Below, one piece after another: positions 18,829 through 29,264 of a stretch of DNA of 64,000 bases. Position 1 is the first letter of the stretch; each line of letters starts with the position of its first letter. The translations under genes and the position numbers were made by a program. The notes under the pieces were generated by a model. That model saw nothing but the letters and a program-made list of their open reading frames with translations. It was not told where the DNA came from and ran no database searches. Origin of the DNA: Gordonia westfalica. GTDB lineage: Bacteria > Actinomycetota > Actinomycetes > Mycobacteriales > Mycobacteriaceae. The DNA is taken from positions 992,001 through 1,056,000 of the forward strand of contig NZ_FNLM01000036.1 of assembly GCF_900105725.1 (NCBI RefSeq), in the 5' to 3' direction.

Positions 18829-18881
18829 TGCGACCAGTCTAGGGCCGCGTGGCCCCCGTTCGCCGCAATCGCGTGCCGCTT

Positions 18882-19643
18882 CTAGGTGATTGTCACGCCA
18901 CCGTCGACTGCGAGGGTCTGGCCGGTGACGTAGCCGGCGGCCGCCGAGGACAGCCAGATCGCGGTGGCGGCGATCTCCTCGCCGTGGCCGGTGCGGCCGA
19001 GGACGACGCGCGGCATCAGCGAGTCGAGGTAGCCCGGCTTGTAGGTGTCGGTCATCTCGCTCTCGAAGAATCCGGGCGCGATGGCGTTGACGCGAATGCC
19101 TTTACGGGTGCCCCACTGCTGTGCGAGGTCGCGGGTGAGGCCGATGACGCCGGCCTTGCTCGCGGCATAGGCGGCCTGCGGCAGTCCGGCGGTGGTGATG
19201 CCGAGGATCGACGAGATGTTGATGATCGCGCTGCCGGGCTGCATGACGCGGCCACACGCCTGCGCCATCCAGTAGGAGCCGTTGAGGTTGATGTCGATGA
19301 CATCGCGGAACTGGTCCGGGGTCTCACGGGTCGCGGGGTAGGCGGTGCCGACACCGGCGTTGTTGATCAGCACGTCGACCTTGCCGAAGGTCTCCATCGC
19401 GGCATCGACGACGCGCTGGCACTGCTCGGGATCGGAGACGTCGGTGGGGACCACGAGCGCCTTGCGGCCCAGCGCTTCCACGGCGGCGGCGGTGTCGGCG
19501 AGCTTCTCGGCCCGACGCGCCGCGAGCACCACGTCGGCGCCCGCCTCGGCGAACCCGCGGGCGAAGGACACGCCGAGTCCCGACGAAGCGCCGGTCACGA
19601 TGACCACCTTGCCGGTGGTGTCGAACAGATCCATCACGGACAT
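18882..19643 (-). CDS. Short-chain dehydrogenase/reductase
   Basis: This encodes 253 residues with a Rossmann fold: TGASSGLG cofactor loop near residue 15, NNAG near 93, catalytic Ser in ISSILG, and YAASK (Tyr-x3-Lys). The AARRAEKL segment after beta-2 favours NADP(H). The C-terminal VTGQTLAVDGG is typical of the classical FabG-like group. ATG 19643 follows AGGGAGACAACG, a good ribosome site. The acyl-CoA dehydrogenase gene ends 69 bases upstream, so a shared acyl-chain pathway is plausible; the substrate cannot be told. Confidence 0.85.
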   Translation of the reverse strand: MSVMDLFDTTGKVVIVTGASSGLGVSFARGFAEAGADVVLAARRAEKLADTAAAVEALGRKALVVPTDVSDPEQCQRVVDAAMETFGKVDVLINNAGVGTAYPATRETPDQFRDVIDINLNGSYWMAQACGRVMQPGSAIINISSILGITTAGLPQAAYAASKAGVIGLTRDLAQQWGTRKGIRVNAIAPGFFESEMTDTYKPGYLDSLMPRVVLGRTGHGEEIAATAIWLSSAAAGYVTGQTLAVDGGVTIT

Positions 19644-19712
19644 CGTTGTCTCCCTTGCGTGTTCATACCTGGCGCGGCGCATTCGGCGCCGCGTCGACTA
19701 TCGGGTGCGAGG

Positions 19713-21563
19713 TCAGAACCAGGACGGTTCGACGTCGAGGGTGGTGCGGTCCAGAGCGGTCAGGAGGTCGAGCTGCGGACCGGTTTTCGGTAGTTCATAC
19801 CGGAAGAAGTACTGCGCCGCAGCGCGTTTGCCGTCATAGAAGTCGCCGGTCCGGCCGTCCGCCGCGAGGAGCTGCTCGAGCCACATCCAGGCGATGACGA
19901 TGTGACCGGTCGCCTCGAGATAGAGAGTCGCGTTGGCCAGCGCGAGCTTGGGATCGCCCGACGACCAGATGTGCGCGGTCACCTTGACCAGCCGGTCCAC
20001 GGTCGACTGCAACACCTCGGCATACCCGGCGGCATCGGGTGTCTCGCGTGCGCGTGCGACGGTCGCGCCGATGGTCTCGGCCAGCAGTGCCAACCCGGCC
20101 CCGCCCTGCATGATCACCTTGCGGCCCAGCAGGTCGAGGCCGTGGATGCCGTGCGCCCCTTCGTGGATGGGGTTGAGGCGGTTGTCGCGGTAGTACTGCT
20201 CGACGTCGAACTCGCGGGTGTAACCGTAGCCGCCGTGCACCTGGATGGCGAGGCTGTTGGCCTCCAGGCACCACTGCGACGGCCAGCTCTTCGCGATCGG
20301 GGTCAGGACCTCGAGCAGCAGCTCGAGCCGGGCCTTCTCGTCGGCATCCGTCGCGGTGGCGGCCTGGTCGACGAGGACGCTGCAGTACAACTCGAAGCCG
20401 AGTGCGCCTTCCACGTAGGACTTCTGGGCCAGCAGCATGCGGCGGACGTCGGCGTGTTCGATGATCGGCACCGGCTTGGACGACGGGTCCTTCAGGTCGA
20501 CCGGACGGCCTTGGGCGCGCACCTTCGCGTACTCCAGCGAGGCCTGATAGCCGGCGTAACCCAGTGCGGTGGCGAGGAACCCGACGCCGATCCGCGCCTC
20601 GTTCATCATGTGGAACATGTAGGACAGGCCGCGGTGCTCCTCGCCGACCAAGTAGCCCACAGCGCCGGGAGCGGAGCGAGCGGGCTGAGTGTCCACAGCG
20701 CCGGGAGCGGAGCGAGCGGGCTGAGTGTCCACAGCGCCCGGCGTCGAGCCGTCGGAGAAGGTGCCGTCGCCGAAGTTGAGCAGCGTGTTGGTGGTCGCGC
20801 GGTTGCCCATCTTGTGGTTGAGGCCGACCAGGGCGACGTCGTTGCGGGTGCCGTCGGGCAGGAACTTCGGCACGATGAACAGCGAGATCCCCTTGACCCC
20901 GGGGCCGCCGCCGGGTGCCTTGGCGAGCACGAGATGCACGATGTTCTCGGTCAGTTCGTGGTCGCCGGCCGAGATCCACATCTTGGTCCCGGTGATCCGG
21001 TAGGTGCCGTCGCCCGCCGGTTCGGCCTTGGTGGTGATGTCGGCGAGCGACGAACCCGCCTGCGGCTCGGACAGGCACATCGTGCCGGAGAAGCGGCCCT
21101 CGACCAAGGGGCGGACCCAGGTGTCGCGCTGTTCGGGGGTTGCGTACTCGGCCAGCAGGTTCGCGTTCCCGACGGTGAGGAAGTTGTACGACGACATGGC
21201 CGCGTTCGCGGCCTGGAACCACACCGCCGACGCCTGCCGGATGACGGTCGGCAACTGCATGCCGCCGAGCTCCTCGTCGAAGGATGCGGCGATGAGACCG
21301 GCCTTGCGGAACTCGGCCAGTCCCGCCACCACCTCGTCGGGGAGGACGACCTTGCCGTCGTCGCCGATGTACGGCTCGTTCGCGTCGCCGATCTTGTTGG
21401 CCGGGGCGAAGCACTTCATCGCGATGTCGGCGCTGAGTTCGAGCACGGCGTCGAAGGTGTCGCGCGAATGCGCGGCGAAGCGGTCTCGTGAGGTCAGTGC
21501 CTCGACATCGAGCCATTCGTACAGCAGGAACTCGAGATCCCGCCGGGACATGGGTGTGGCCAT
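19713..21563 (-). CDS. Acyl-CoA dehydrogenase (long form) with a 12-residue tandem repeat insert
   Basis: This encodes 616 residues. It has the acyl-CoA dehydrogenase core (N-terminal helices, FSGTMCLSEPQAGSSLADI, KMWISAGDHELTENIVHLVLA) and a C-terminal helical extension beyond residue 480 typical of the ~600-residue group. The catalytic region includes NPIHEGAHGIHGLDLLGRKV. The enzyme oxidises an acyl-CoA with FAD, probably in fatty acid or branched substrate breakdown. Odd: between the beta domain and GYLVGEEHRGL a segment of about 34 residues holds two copies of GAVDTQPARSAP, encoded by a 36-bp tandem repeat (20661-20732). Relatives have a short loop there. ATG 21563 is used; MSRRD, five codons in, is an alternative. 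Confidence 0.9.
   Translation of the reverse strand: MATPMSRRDLEFLLYEWLDVEALTSRDRFAAHSRDTFDAVLELSADIAMKCFAPANKIGDANEPYIGDDGKVVLPDEVVAGLAEFRKAGLIAASFDEELGGMQLPTVIRQASAVWFQAANAAMSSYNFLTVGNANLLAEYATPEQRDTWVRPLVEGRFSGTMCLSEPQAGSSLADITTKAEPAGDGTYRITGTKMWISAGDHELTENIVHLVLAKAPGGGPGVKGISLFIVPKFLPDGTRNDVALVGLNHKMGNRATTNTLLNFGDGTFSDGSTPGAVDTQPARSAPGAVDTQPARSAPGAVGYLVGEEHRGLSYMFHMMNEARIGVGFLATALGYAGYQASLEYAKVRAQGRPVDLKDPSSKPVPIIEHADVRRMLLAQKSYVEGALGFELYCSVLVDQAATATDADEKARLELLLEVLTPIAKSWPSQWCLEANSLAIQVHGGYGYTREFDVEQYYRDNRLNPIHEGAHGIHGLDLLGRKVIMQGGAGLALLAETIGATVARARETPDAAGYAEVLQSTVDRLVKVTAHIWSSGDPKLALANATLYLEATGHIVIAWMWLEQLLAADGRTGDFYDGKRAAAQYFFRYELPKTGPQLDLLTALDRTTLDVEPSWF
20661..20732. repeat. Two 36-bp tandem copies inside the acyl-CoA dehydrogenase gene
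   Basis: Perfect copies occur at 20661-20696 and 20697-20732. Each contains GAGCGGAGCGAGCGGGCTGA and ends GTGTCCAC; a third copy begins at 20733 but diverges after six bases. The unit is a multiple of three and keeps the frame. Its GAGCGGAGCGAGCG core resembles the intergenic GAGCGAAGCGACGAG element at 25847-25885. Confidence 0.9.
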
Positions 21564-21887
21564 CGCACTTCCTCGTGATCGGACCGCCGCTTGTGGTGCC
21601 TGTCACGGGCACCTGTTCATCATGCCTCCGCCGATCGTCCGCGCGGTATCGGGCCCTCCGCCGAGGGGTTCACACGTCCGAATTTAGCCATCATTAGCCG
21701 AATGTTACGAGTGTCACACCTTGTCACATTTGCTTGTCAAGGTGAACGCCAGATGATGAACTACTGAAGATTCGCGATCGTGAATAACTTCGGTTATGGC
21801 GTGAAGATGCAGGTCGCGGGGACGGTGCCATTCGGCGGGGGTGGCATCGTCCCGATCTGCGGCCCTGCCGATCCACCGCTCGGGCGG
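21564..21887. other. Intergenic region between activator gene and acyl-CoA dehydrogenase gene
   Basis: No protein-like frame is seen. Around 21718-21743 CACCTTG and CAAGGTG form an inverted repeat around 13 bases, within AT-richer sequence (21678-21780). Read on the minus strand this holds TTGACA, so it is the likely promoter and operator region of the acyl-CoA dehydrogenase gene. A -10 element cannot be assigned confidently. Confidence 0.4.
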
Positions 21888-23681
21888 CTACACGTCGATG
21901 CCGAATTCCTTGATCTTGCGATAGATCGTCGCGCGGGAGATGCCGAGCGCGTTGGCTGCCGCGACCTTGTTCTGGCCGTTCTCCTCCAGGCTCCGCACGA
22001 TGGCGTCCCGTTCCAGTGCTTCGATGCGGGTGAGGGTGTGCCGGCTCTGCGCGCGGTAGGTGGGCGGAAGATGCTGTGCCGCGATCGTTCCCGACCGGTG
22101 GTGCGTCACCACGTCGCGCAACGCCTGACGAAGCTCGGCGACGTTCCCCGGCCAGGTGTACTTGCTCAGCTGCCGCATGGCGTCGGGTGCGACATCGAGT
22201 TCCCGACCCCGGGTCAACTGCCGGAGGATGGTCGGTACCAGCACCTGGAGATCCTCGATACGGTGGCGCAGCGGTGGAACCTCGATGGTGTGCGAGAAGA
22301 ACGGTAGAAGCGTCGCGCCCAGCGTGGGTGTCGCATCGCTGGTGCTGACGGTTATCCCGAGCCAGCCGGCATGTTCACGTCCCTGCAGCACCTCGGCGAC
22401 GTCGAAGAGCATGTCGTCGTCGAACTCGTCGACGTCGCGCAGGATGATCGCGAATCCGTCCGTGTCGATCTCGGCGGCGAAGCTGTCGATCGTGTCGGTG
22501 TCCTGGAAATCCTCGGCGGCGAACACGCGGATCGTCCCGCGGCGGTACTGGCCTGCCGCCGCGCGCAGGACCGCCGAGCGGCCGGAACCCCGCTCGCCCG
22601 ACACCGCGATCCACTGACCTGCCCCGACGTGGTGGGCGATGCGCTCGCACGCCTGCCGCCACGACGAGCTGCGCCCGACGATCCCGGGCAGCACCGAGGC
22701 CTTCGACGGCCGGCGTTGCGGTGGTGCGGCGGTGGCCGAATCCATCAGGTGCACATGGAAAACCGCGATCCCCGCCTCGGCGTCGGAGAACTCGGCGACC
22801 GGTGCGAGCCGTACCGAGCGTCCGCTGGGCAGCGTGTTGACCCGACGCCCGGCGGCGACATCGAGGGTCTGGTCGACGGCGTGTTCGAGCATCGACACCT
22901 GATCCTGCGGGTCGATGCTCTGCCGCAGACGCCGGTTCATCAGCACGACGTCGGCGGCGATCGCGAGCACCATCATCTGCGGTGCGCGCCGGCAGGTCGC
23001 GAGATAGGCGGAGAGAAGCCGTGATTCGCGTTCACTGGCGTTGGCGAGCATCTGCTGTTCGATCTGCACGGTCGCCGACTTGGCCAGGGACAGCAGGAGG
23101 GAGCCGCCCTCCTCGACCCACCCCGTGAGGTCGAGCGCGCCGACGATGCCGCCGGAGAACGGATTCCGGATCGGTACGCCCGCGCAGCTGAGCAGATTGA
23201 GGCAGCCCGCATAGTGTTCGGCGCCCGTGACGAGGGTGGCCTGACGGGTCTCGAGCGCGGTTCCGATCCCGTTGGTGCCGGCGTGCTCCTCGCTGTAGCT
23301 GTAACCCGGCGCGAGCGATACCGCGTCGAGCTGGCCGAGGAGTTCGCCGCTGCCGGCGGCGCGGGAGAGCACCACACCGTCCGGGGAGGTGAGGATGATG
23401 CCCACCGGTTCGGACGACAGGTCGGCGGCGAGCTGATCGAGAACGGGCCGGGCGGCACTCATCAGGGGACTGTCGGTGTTCGGCTCGCGTACGAACGGCA
23501 GCTCCAGCCGGTCGGCCTGGACCTTGAACGACCGCGAACGACGCCACGACGTGGAGATCGCGTCGCGGACGGCGCCATCGAGCCGGTCGTCGCCGAGATC
23601 GTCGTCACTCAGGAACTTCTCGCGCGCCCGCGCCACGTGCGTGATGGGAACGCGAGCCTGGGCTGCTGGCTGATGCTTCAC
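21888..23681 (-). CDS. mimR: NtrC/AcoR-like transcriptional activator of the propane monooxygenase operon (MimR-like), lacking the GAFTGA loop
   Basis: This encodes ~597 residues. The N-terminal half has a GAF sensor domain (LTSPDGVVLSRAAGSGEL, then YSEEHAGTNGIGTALE, CAGVPIRNPFSG) as in acetoin-type AcoR. A remnant AAA+ domain follows (GERGSGRSAVLR, with Arg in place of the Walker A Lys; AIILRDVDEFDDD). It ends in a Fis-type HTH (NKVAAANALGISRATIYRKI). No GAFTGA motif, the sigma-54 contact of true enhancer-binding proteins, is found; actinobacteria lack sigma-54, so it must act on the housekeeping polymerase. MimR of Mycobacterium is this type of protein and activates mimABCD. The start is uncertain: GTG 23681 with AGGGAG 13 bases upstream, or GTG 23693. 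Confidence 0.85.
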   Translation of the reverse strand: MKHQPAAQARVPITHVARAREKFLSDDDLGDDRLDGAVRDAISTSWRRSRSFKVQADRLELPFVREPNTDSPLMSAARPVLDQLAADLSSEPVGIILTSPDGVVLSRAAGSGELLGQLDAVSLAPGYSYSEEHAGTNGIGTALETRQATLVTGAEHYAGCLNLLSCAGVPIRNPFSGGIVGALDLTGWVEEGGSLLLSLAKSATVQIEQQMLANASERESRLLSAYLATCRRAPQMMVLAIAADVVLMNRRLRQSIDPQDQVSMLEHAVDQTLDVAAGRRVNTLPSGRSVRLAPVAEFSDAEAGIAVFHVHLMDSATAAPPQRRPSKASVLPGIVGRSSSWRQACERIAHHVGAGQWIAVSGERGSGRSAVLRAAAGQYRRGTIRVFAAEDFQDTDTIDSFAAEIDTDGFAIILRDVDEFDDDMLFDVAEVLQGREHAGWLGITVSTSDATPTLGATLLPFFSHTIEVPPLRHRIEDLQVLVPTILRQLTRGRELDVAPDAMRQLSKYTWPGNVAELRQALRDVVTHHRSGTIAAQHLPPTYRAQSRHTLTRIEALERDAIVRSLEENGQNKVAAANALGISRATIYRKIKEFGIDV

Positions 23682-23820
23682 CTGAACTGCCACTCTCCCT
23701 ACTGTGATGTAGGTCTCATCGCTCGGCAGTCTATCGAAAGAAGCAGTGCCCACGTGCCCGAACGACCAGGCGTTTCATCCGAATCCGTACTGGTCGCAGG
23801 GCACGCGGACAGCTTTGAGT

Positions 23821-23890
23821 GGGCCGGTCGCGATCCACGCCGAGAACGAATCCGATCGCGACCGGCCCCCGTCGCCGCTGCAGCGGCGAC
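23821..23890 (-). terminator. Double hairpin between the chaperonin and activator genes
   Basis: The first stem is GGGCCGGTCGCGATC (23821-23835) with its exact complement at 23854-23868, giving 15 perfect pairs. The second is the perfect 20-base palindrome at 23871-23890 (GTCGCCGCTG and CAGCGGCGAC). They lie just after the chaperonin stop on the minus strand. There is no T-run, so they may stabilise the 3' end or slow polymerase rather than act as a classical terminator. Confidence 0.7.
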
Positions 23891-23921
23891 GTCCCCGCCG
23901 GGGTCTTGGGGGGAGGGCTGA

Positions 23922-25833
<1,912 letters not shown>

Positions 25834-25846
25834 GTGCGTCCCTCCG

Positions 25847-25885
25847 CTCCCTGAGGTGCGAGGAGCGAAGCGACGAGCCTCGAAG
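25847..25885. repeat. Dispersed intergenic element (CTCCCTGAGG...GAGCGAAGCGACGAGCC)
   Basis: CTCCCTGAGGTGCGAGGAGC followed by GAAGCGACGAGCCTCGAAG ends two bases before the alcohol dehydrogenase stop. A shorter relative, CTCCCTGAGGAGCGAGCG, lies at 31526-31543 next to the hydroxylase stop. I recognise this as a common Gordonia/Rhodococcus intergenic repeat, frequently next to stop codons. Confidence 0.65.
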
Positions 25886-25887
25886 GG

Positions 25888-26913
25888 TCAGGGCACAAGA
25901 ATCGCGCGACCGCGCACGCGGCCGGCGTCGAGATCGTCGAGTGCCTGCTGGAAATCGGCGAGGGCGTAGGTGCTGGTGTGCAGCTTCACCTTTCCCCGGG
26001 CGGCGAGGTCCATCAGCTCACCGAGGTCGTTGTAGGAACCGACCAGATTGCCGATGAAGTTGATCTCGGTGGAGATCACGTCGATGGTGGGGACGTCGAT
26101 GTTCTCGCCGTAGCCGACCACGAAGAAGCTGCCGGCGCGGCGCAGCATCGCGGTCCCTTCGGCGGTCGCCCCGCCCTCGCCGACGAAGTCGAGCACGGCC
26201 TCGGCGCCGTGTCCGCCCGTCAGGTCGAGGACCTGTTGCACATGTGTTCCGTCGGCGACGATGCCGATGTCGGCGCCCACCTCCTTGGCGAGTTCCACCG
26301 CATCCGGATTCCGGTCGACGACGACGATCCGCAGCGCGGAGATCGCGGACAGCACCTGGATTCCGATGTGTCCCAGACCTCCTGCGCCGATGACCACGCA
26401 GGTGTCGCCGGGACGCGTCATCCGCGCGACCTTGGCGGCCGCGTGATAGGCGGTCAGGCCGGCGTCGGCGAGTGCGGCCACGTCGGCGGGTTCGAGGGAA
26501 TCGTCGATCTTCACGACGCTGCGGGCGGTGGTCTTGAGGAACTCCGCATAGCCGCCGTCGGTGTCGATACCCGGGAACTTGCTGTTCTCGCAGTGGACGT
26601 CGTCACCGAACCGGCAGGCCCGGCAGAGTCCGCAGGTGATCAAGGGGTGCAGGATCACCTTGTCGCCGACGGCGACGTTGGTGACGGCGTCACCGACGGC
26701 CTCGACCCAGCCGGCGTTCTCGTGGCCGATCGTGTAGGGAAGGGCGACACCGCTCTTCGCCTCCCACTGGCCCTCGAGGATGTGCAGGTCGGTGCGGCAC
26801 ACGCCGGCACCGCCGATCCGCACGATGACGTCGTGGGGTCCGGTGATCTCGGGAGCCGGGACGTCGTTGAGTTGCAGTTTGTCGTGATAGCCGACGACCT
26901 GGACTGCGCGCAT
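25888..26913 (-). CDS. adh1: Zn-dependent NAD alcohol dehydrogenase, propane operon member (2-propanol to acetone)
   Basis: This encodes 341 residues of the medium-chain family. Catalytic Zn residues are in CRTDLHILEGQ and GHENAGWVEAVG; the structural Zn Cys set is CGLCRACRFGDDVHC. NAD binding: VIGAGGLGHIGIQ, then VVVDRN with Asp, favouring NAD. In Gordonia propane clusters the dehydrogenase next to prmABCD turns the 2-propanol product into acetone. It starts three bases after the MIP18-like gene, and the MIP18, amidohydrolase and dehydrogenase genes are tightly coupled. Stop at 25888. Confidence 0.93.
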   Translation of the reverse strand: MRAVQVVGYHDKLQLNDVPAPEITGPHDVIVRIGGAGVCRTDLHILEGQWEAKSGVALPYTIGHENAGWVEAVGDAVTNVAVGDKVILHPLITCGLCRACRFGDDVHCENSKFPGIDTDGGYAEFLKTTARSVVKIDDSLEPADVAALADAGLTAYHAAAKVARMTRPGDTCVVIGAGGLGHIGIQVLSAISALRIVVVDRNPDAVELAKEVGADIGIVADGTHVQQVLDLTGGHGAEAVLDFVGEGGATAEGTAMLRRAGSFFVVGYGENIDVPTIDVISTEINFIGNLVGSYNDLGELMDLAARGKVKLHTSTYALADFQQALDDLDAGRVRGRAILVP

Positions 26914-26916
26914 GGC

Positions 26917-27717
26917 TTACTCCTGTTCGCTTCGGGGGTGTGCGCGAGGGGTTTCGCGGAGGTTGGTGATGACCGGGCCGCTGGCCCCGTCGCATTCGCC
27001 GTCGTCGGCGTAGCGGGTGGCGAGCAGACCCCGACAGAAGTGGCTGTTGCCCTCCATCGAGATACGCACGGAGCGGGCGAATCTCAGCCGCATCGGGACC
27101 TGCTCGGCCGGCAGCACATGCCCCTCCTCGTCGACGACGACGAGACTGTTGGGACAGATGCTGAGGCCCAACTCCATTCGCCGCCGGAGGAGCGCTGCCT
27201 TGTGATGTCCGCGTGGCAGATCGCGCAGCGCCAGGCGATCCACCTCGGCCACCGTGATCCGACCCGCGGCGATCTCGGCGGCCACGCAGCGTTCCATCGC
27301 AGCCGTGTGCGCCTTGCGCCGGAACGTCAGGCGCAGTTCGTCGAGGCTGTCGAGGGCTTCGACGCCGAAGGTGCCGATGTACCCGGCCCGGGCGTCGAGG
27401 CCGCCGTTGATCTTGTCGCTGTCGTGGTGATCGTCGAGCAGCACCCGGACCTGGCCGATGCCGTTGATGTCCTCGAGCGCGTCGAGGGCATCCGACCCCA
27501 TCAGGTAGGCGAAGTTGGGCGAGCAGAACGACGTCGGGAGCCGGAGGTGCACCGTCACGCCCGTCTGGTCGATCATGATCGACCGCACGAACTTCAGCTC
27601 GGTGATCGGCTGGTCGAGTTCGGGATCGAGGACGGTGCCGAGTGCGGTGAGGACGTCGTGCTCGAGGTCGGTTGCCGCCCCGGTGGCGTATCCGGGGTGG
27701 GGTGCGACGGCGGTCAT
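26917..27717 (-). CDS. MIP18/DUF59-type iron-sulfur assembly-like protein, propane operon member
   Basis: This encodes 266 residues. Residues ~18-120 are a MIP18 (DUF59) domain: VLTALGTVLDPELDQPITEL and IGQVRVLLDDHHDSDKI, with Cys in SFCSPNFAYL. The rest is specific to this operon family and holds Cys in AMERCVAAEI, LSICPNSL and NSHFCRGL, possible metal ligands. The role is probably iron insertion or maturation of the di-iron hydroxylase or reductase cluster (inference). ATG 27717 overlaps the amidohydrolase stop (ATGA), so translation is coupled. Confidence 0.8.
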   Translation of the reverse strand: MTAVAPHPGYATGAATDLEHDVLTALGTVLDPELDQPITELKFVRSIMIDQTGVTVHLRLPTSFCSPNFAYLMGSDALDALEDINGIGQVRVLLDDHHDSDKINGGLDARAGYIGTFGVEALDSLDELRLTFRRKAHTAAMERCVAAEIAAGRITVAEVDRLALRDLPRGHHKAALLRRRMELGLSICPNSLVVVDEEGHVLPAEQVPMRLRFARSVRISMEGNSHFCRGLLATRYADDGECDGASGPVITNLRETPRAHPRSEQE

Positions 27718-28760
27718 GCCGTCACCGCATCCTTCGCGCCGGCGGCCACCTCGGCTTCCGGGTCGGCCGCGCTGGTCGGGAGCTTCAGTTCCTCGGGCAC
27801 CTCGATGTGCGGGTACAGGGCGGCCGCGTTGAGGCCGAGGATCTTCTTCTTCTGTTCGACGGTGATCGGGGCGTATTCGGTCATGTCCTCCGGGATCTGG
27901 AAGTCGACGAAGCGCTCCACGAGCCACTGCGGCGTCCACAGCGCGTAGTCGCTGGCGAAGAGGATCTTGTCCTCGCCGATCCAGTAGAGGAGTTCGCCGA
28001 TGATCTGCGCGAAGTAGCGGGGTCGCGTGTGGATGAACGGGATGGCCACGGCCAGACCGCCGAACACGTTGGACTCCTGCGTGGCGATCCAGCAGAAATC
28101 CTCGAGCCGCGGCAGGCCGACGTGCTCGATGATGAAGTTCAGGTCGGTGTAGTCGGTGGCCACCGTGTCGACGTCGGCCACGTCGAAGGCATCCCGGTCG
28201 AGGGGCCGGATGGTGGGCCCCTTGTGGACATGGATGTTCTTGATGCCGAGCTTGATGCACTCCTCGAGATAGCGGCGGGACCAGGCATCGTCGAGCTTGT
28301 ATCCCCGTGAGTCGCCGAACCATTCGGCGGTGTAGAGCTTCACGCCCTTGAGGTTCATGTTGTCGGCGTCCTTGCGGAGCTGCTCCAGGCCGGATTCGCC
28401 GTGACGCGGATCGTAGGCGTGGTTGTAGGTGAGCAGCTTCGGGTTGTCCTCGCACAGCTTCAGCGAGTCGTCGACCTGGGCGAAGCCGTTGACATAGAAG
28501 TCCTTCAGGATCGTCGCCTGGAAGATCGCGTGGTCGGCCGGTCCCTGCTCGAACAGGTCGCGCATGAGCCGGTCGGGGCCGTAGTAGGTGTACGTGTCGT
28601 AGTCCCAGACCTCTTCTTCCGGGCTGAGATTGCGGTGATAGTCGTAGAAACAATCGATGAACTGCTTGCCGTGGATGTTGCGCTGGTTGGATTCACGGCC
28701 GTCCCAGAGGTGGACGTGCGCGTCGACGATGAAGTACTTGTCGCCATTCTTCTCGTACAT
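27714..28760 (-). CDS. Amidohydrolase-family protein, propane operon member
   Basis: This encodes 348 residues of the amidohydrolase-2 TIM-barrel type: DAHVHLWDG (metal H-x-H) near residue 13, HVHKGPTIRPL, FIIEHVGLPRLEDF, and ILFASDYALW (late Asp). The metal site therefore looks intact. An orthologous gene always follows the coupling protein in mimABCD/prmABCD clusters and is needed, for unknown reasons, in several of them; a maturation role is discussed but no substrate is known. The start ATG 28760 follows AGGGAGTCATCG. A long hairpin separates it from the coupling protein gene. Confidence 0.85.
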   Translation of the reverse strand: MYEKNGDKYFIVDAHVHLWDGRESNQRNIHGKQFIDCFYDYHRNLSPEEEVWDYDTYTYYGPDRLMRDLFEQGPADHAIFQATILKDFYVNGFAQVDDSLKLCEDNPKLLTYNHAYDPRHGESGLEQLRKDADNMNLKGVKLYTAEWFGDSRGYKLDDAWSRRYLEECIKLGIKNIHVHKGPTIRPLDRDAFDVADVDTVATDYTDLNFIIEHVGLPRLEDFCWIATQESNVFGGLAVAIPFIHTRPRYFAQIIGELLYWIGEDKILFASDYALWTPQWLVERFVDFQIPEDMTEYAPITVEQKKKILGLNAAALYPHIEVPEELKLPTSAADPEAEVAAGAKDAVTA

Positions 28761-28840
28761 CGATGACTCCCTTGGTCTGATGGGCTGGTTGGCGGGGAAG
28801 AGATGAAAACCGTGGCGGGGATGGATGGTTGATGGTGGTT

Positions 28841-28882
28841 ACGTCGTGACCGCCGGGTTCGGCTCACCGGCGGTCACGACGT
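28841..28882 (-). terminator. 16-bp perfect hairpin between coupling protein and amidohydrolase genes
   Basis: ACGTCGTGACCGCCGG (28841-28856) pairs perfectly with 28867-28882 around a 10-base loop. There is no T-run on either side. Placed 35 bases after the coupling protein stop, it probably acts as a partial terminator or RNA-stability element that makes the four monooxygenase genes more abundant than the accessory genes (inference). Confidence 0.75.
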
Positions 28883-28916
28883 CGTCGTGTGGGGCGCTCG
28901 ATTCAGCCCGGTCGCC

Positions 28917-29264
28917 TCAGCTCTCGGCGGTGAGATCGAACCCGATGAACTCGGCGGCGTCCTCGGGGCTCGCGAACAGGTAGGTCCGGTCGTCGAGATG
29001 CACCATCCGCCCGTAGTGGGTGGAGCTGATCTCCTCGAAGACCGAGCCGTCGAACTCCTGGCCCAGGGCGTCGGTGAGTTCGTCGTAGTCGAACTCGAGC
29101 CGGTTGACGCCGTCGACGCGGATCATCGACGGGTACTCGGTGAGTTCGACGCCCTCCTTGGCGCCCATGACGTCGGCGACCACGCGGCCGACGGGGGTGT
29201 TCATCAGGGTGACGCCGCACATGTTGGAGAACTCGGTCTGTGCGCCGAATTGCATGGTGCTCAC
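28917..29264 (-). CDS. prmD: Propane monooxygenase coupling protein (MmoB/DmpM family)
   Basis: This encodes 115 residues. MmoB/DmpM proteins bind the hydroxylase and tune its reaction with the reductase. Typical segments: [17 protein letters not shown] near the N-terminus, [20 protein letters not shown] in the middle, and [16 protein letters not shown]. The GTG start overlaps the beta subunit stop (GTGA). The motif ends in a cluster-typical [10 protein letters not shown] tail. Equivalent to MimD. Confidence 0.92.
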   Translation of the reverse strand: MSTMQFGAQTEFSNMCGVTLMNTPVGRVVADVMGAKEGVELTEYPSMIRVDGVNRLEFDYDELTDALGQEFDGSVFEEISSTHYGRMVHLDDRTYLFASPEDAAEFIGFDLTAES

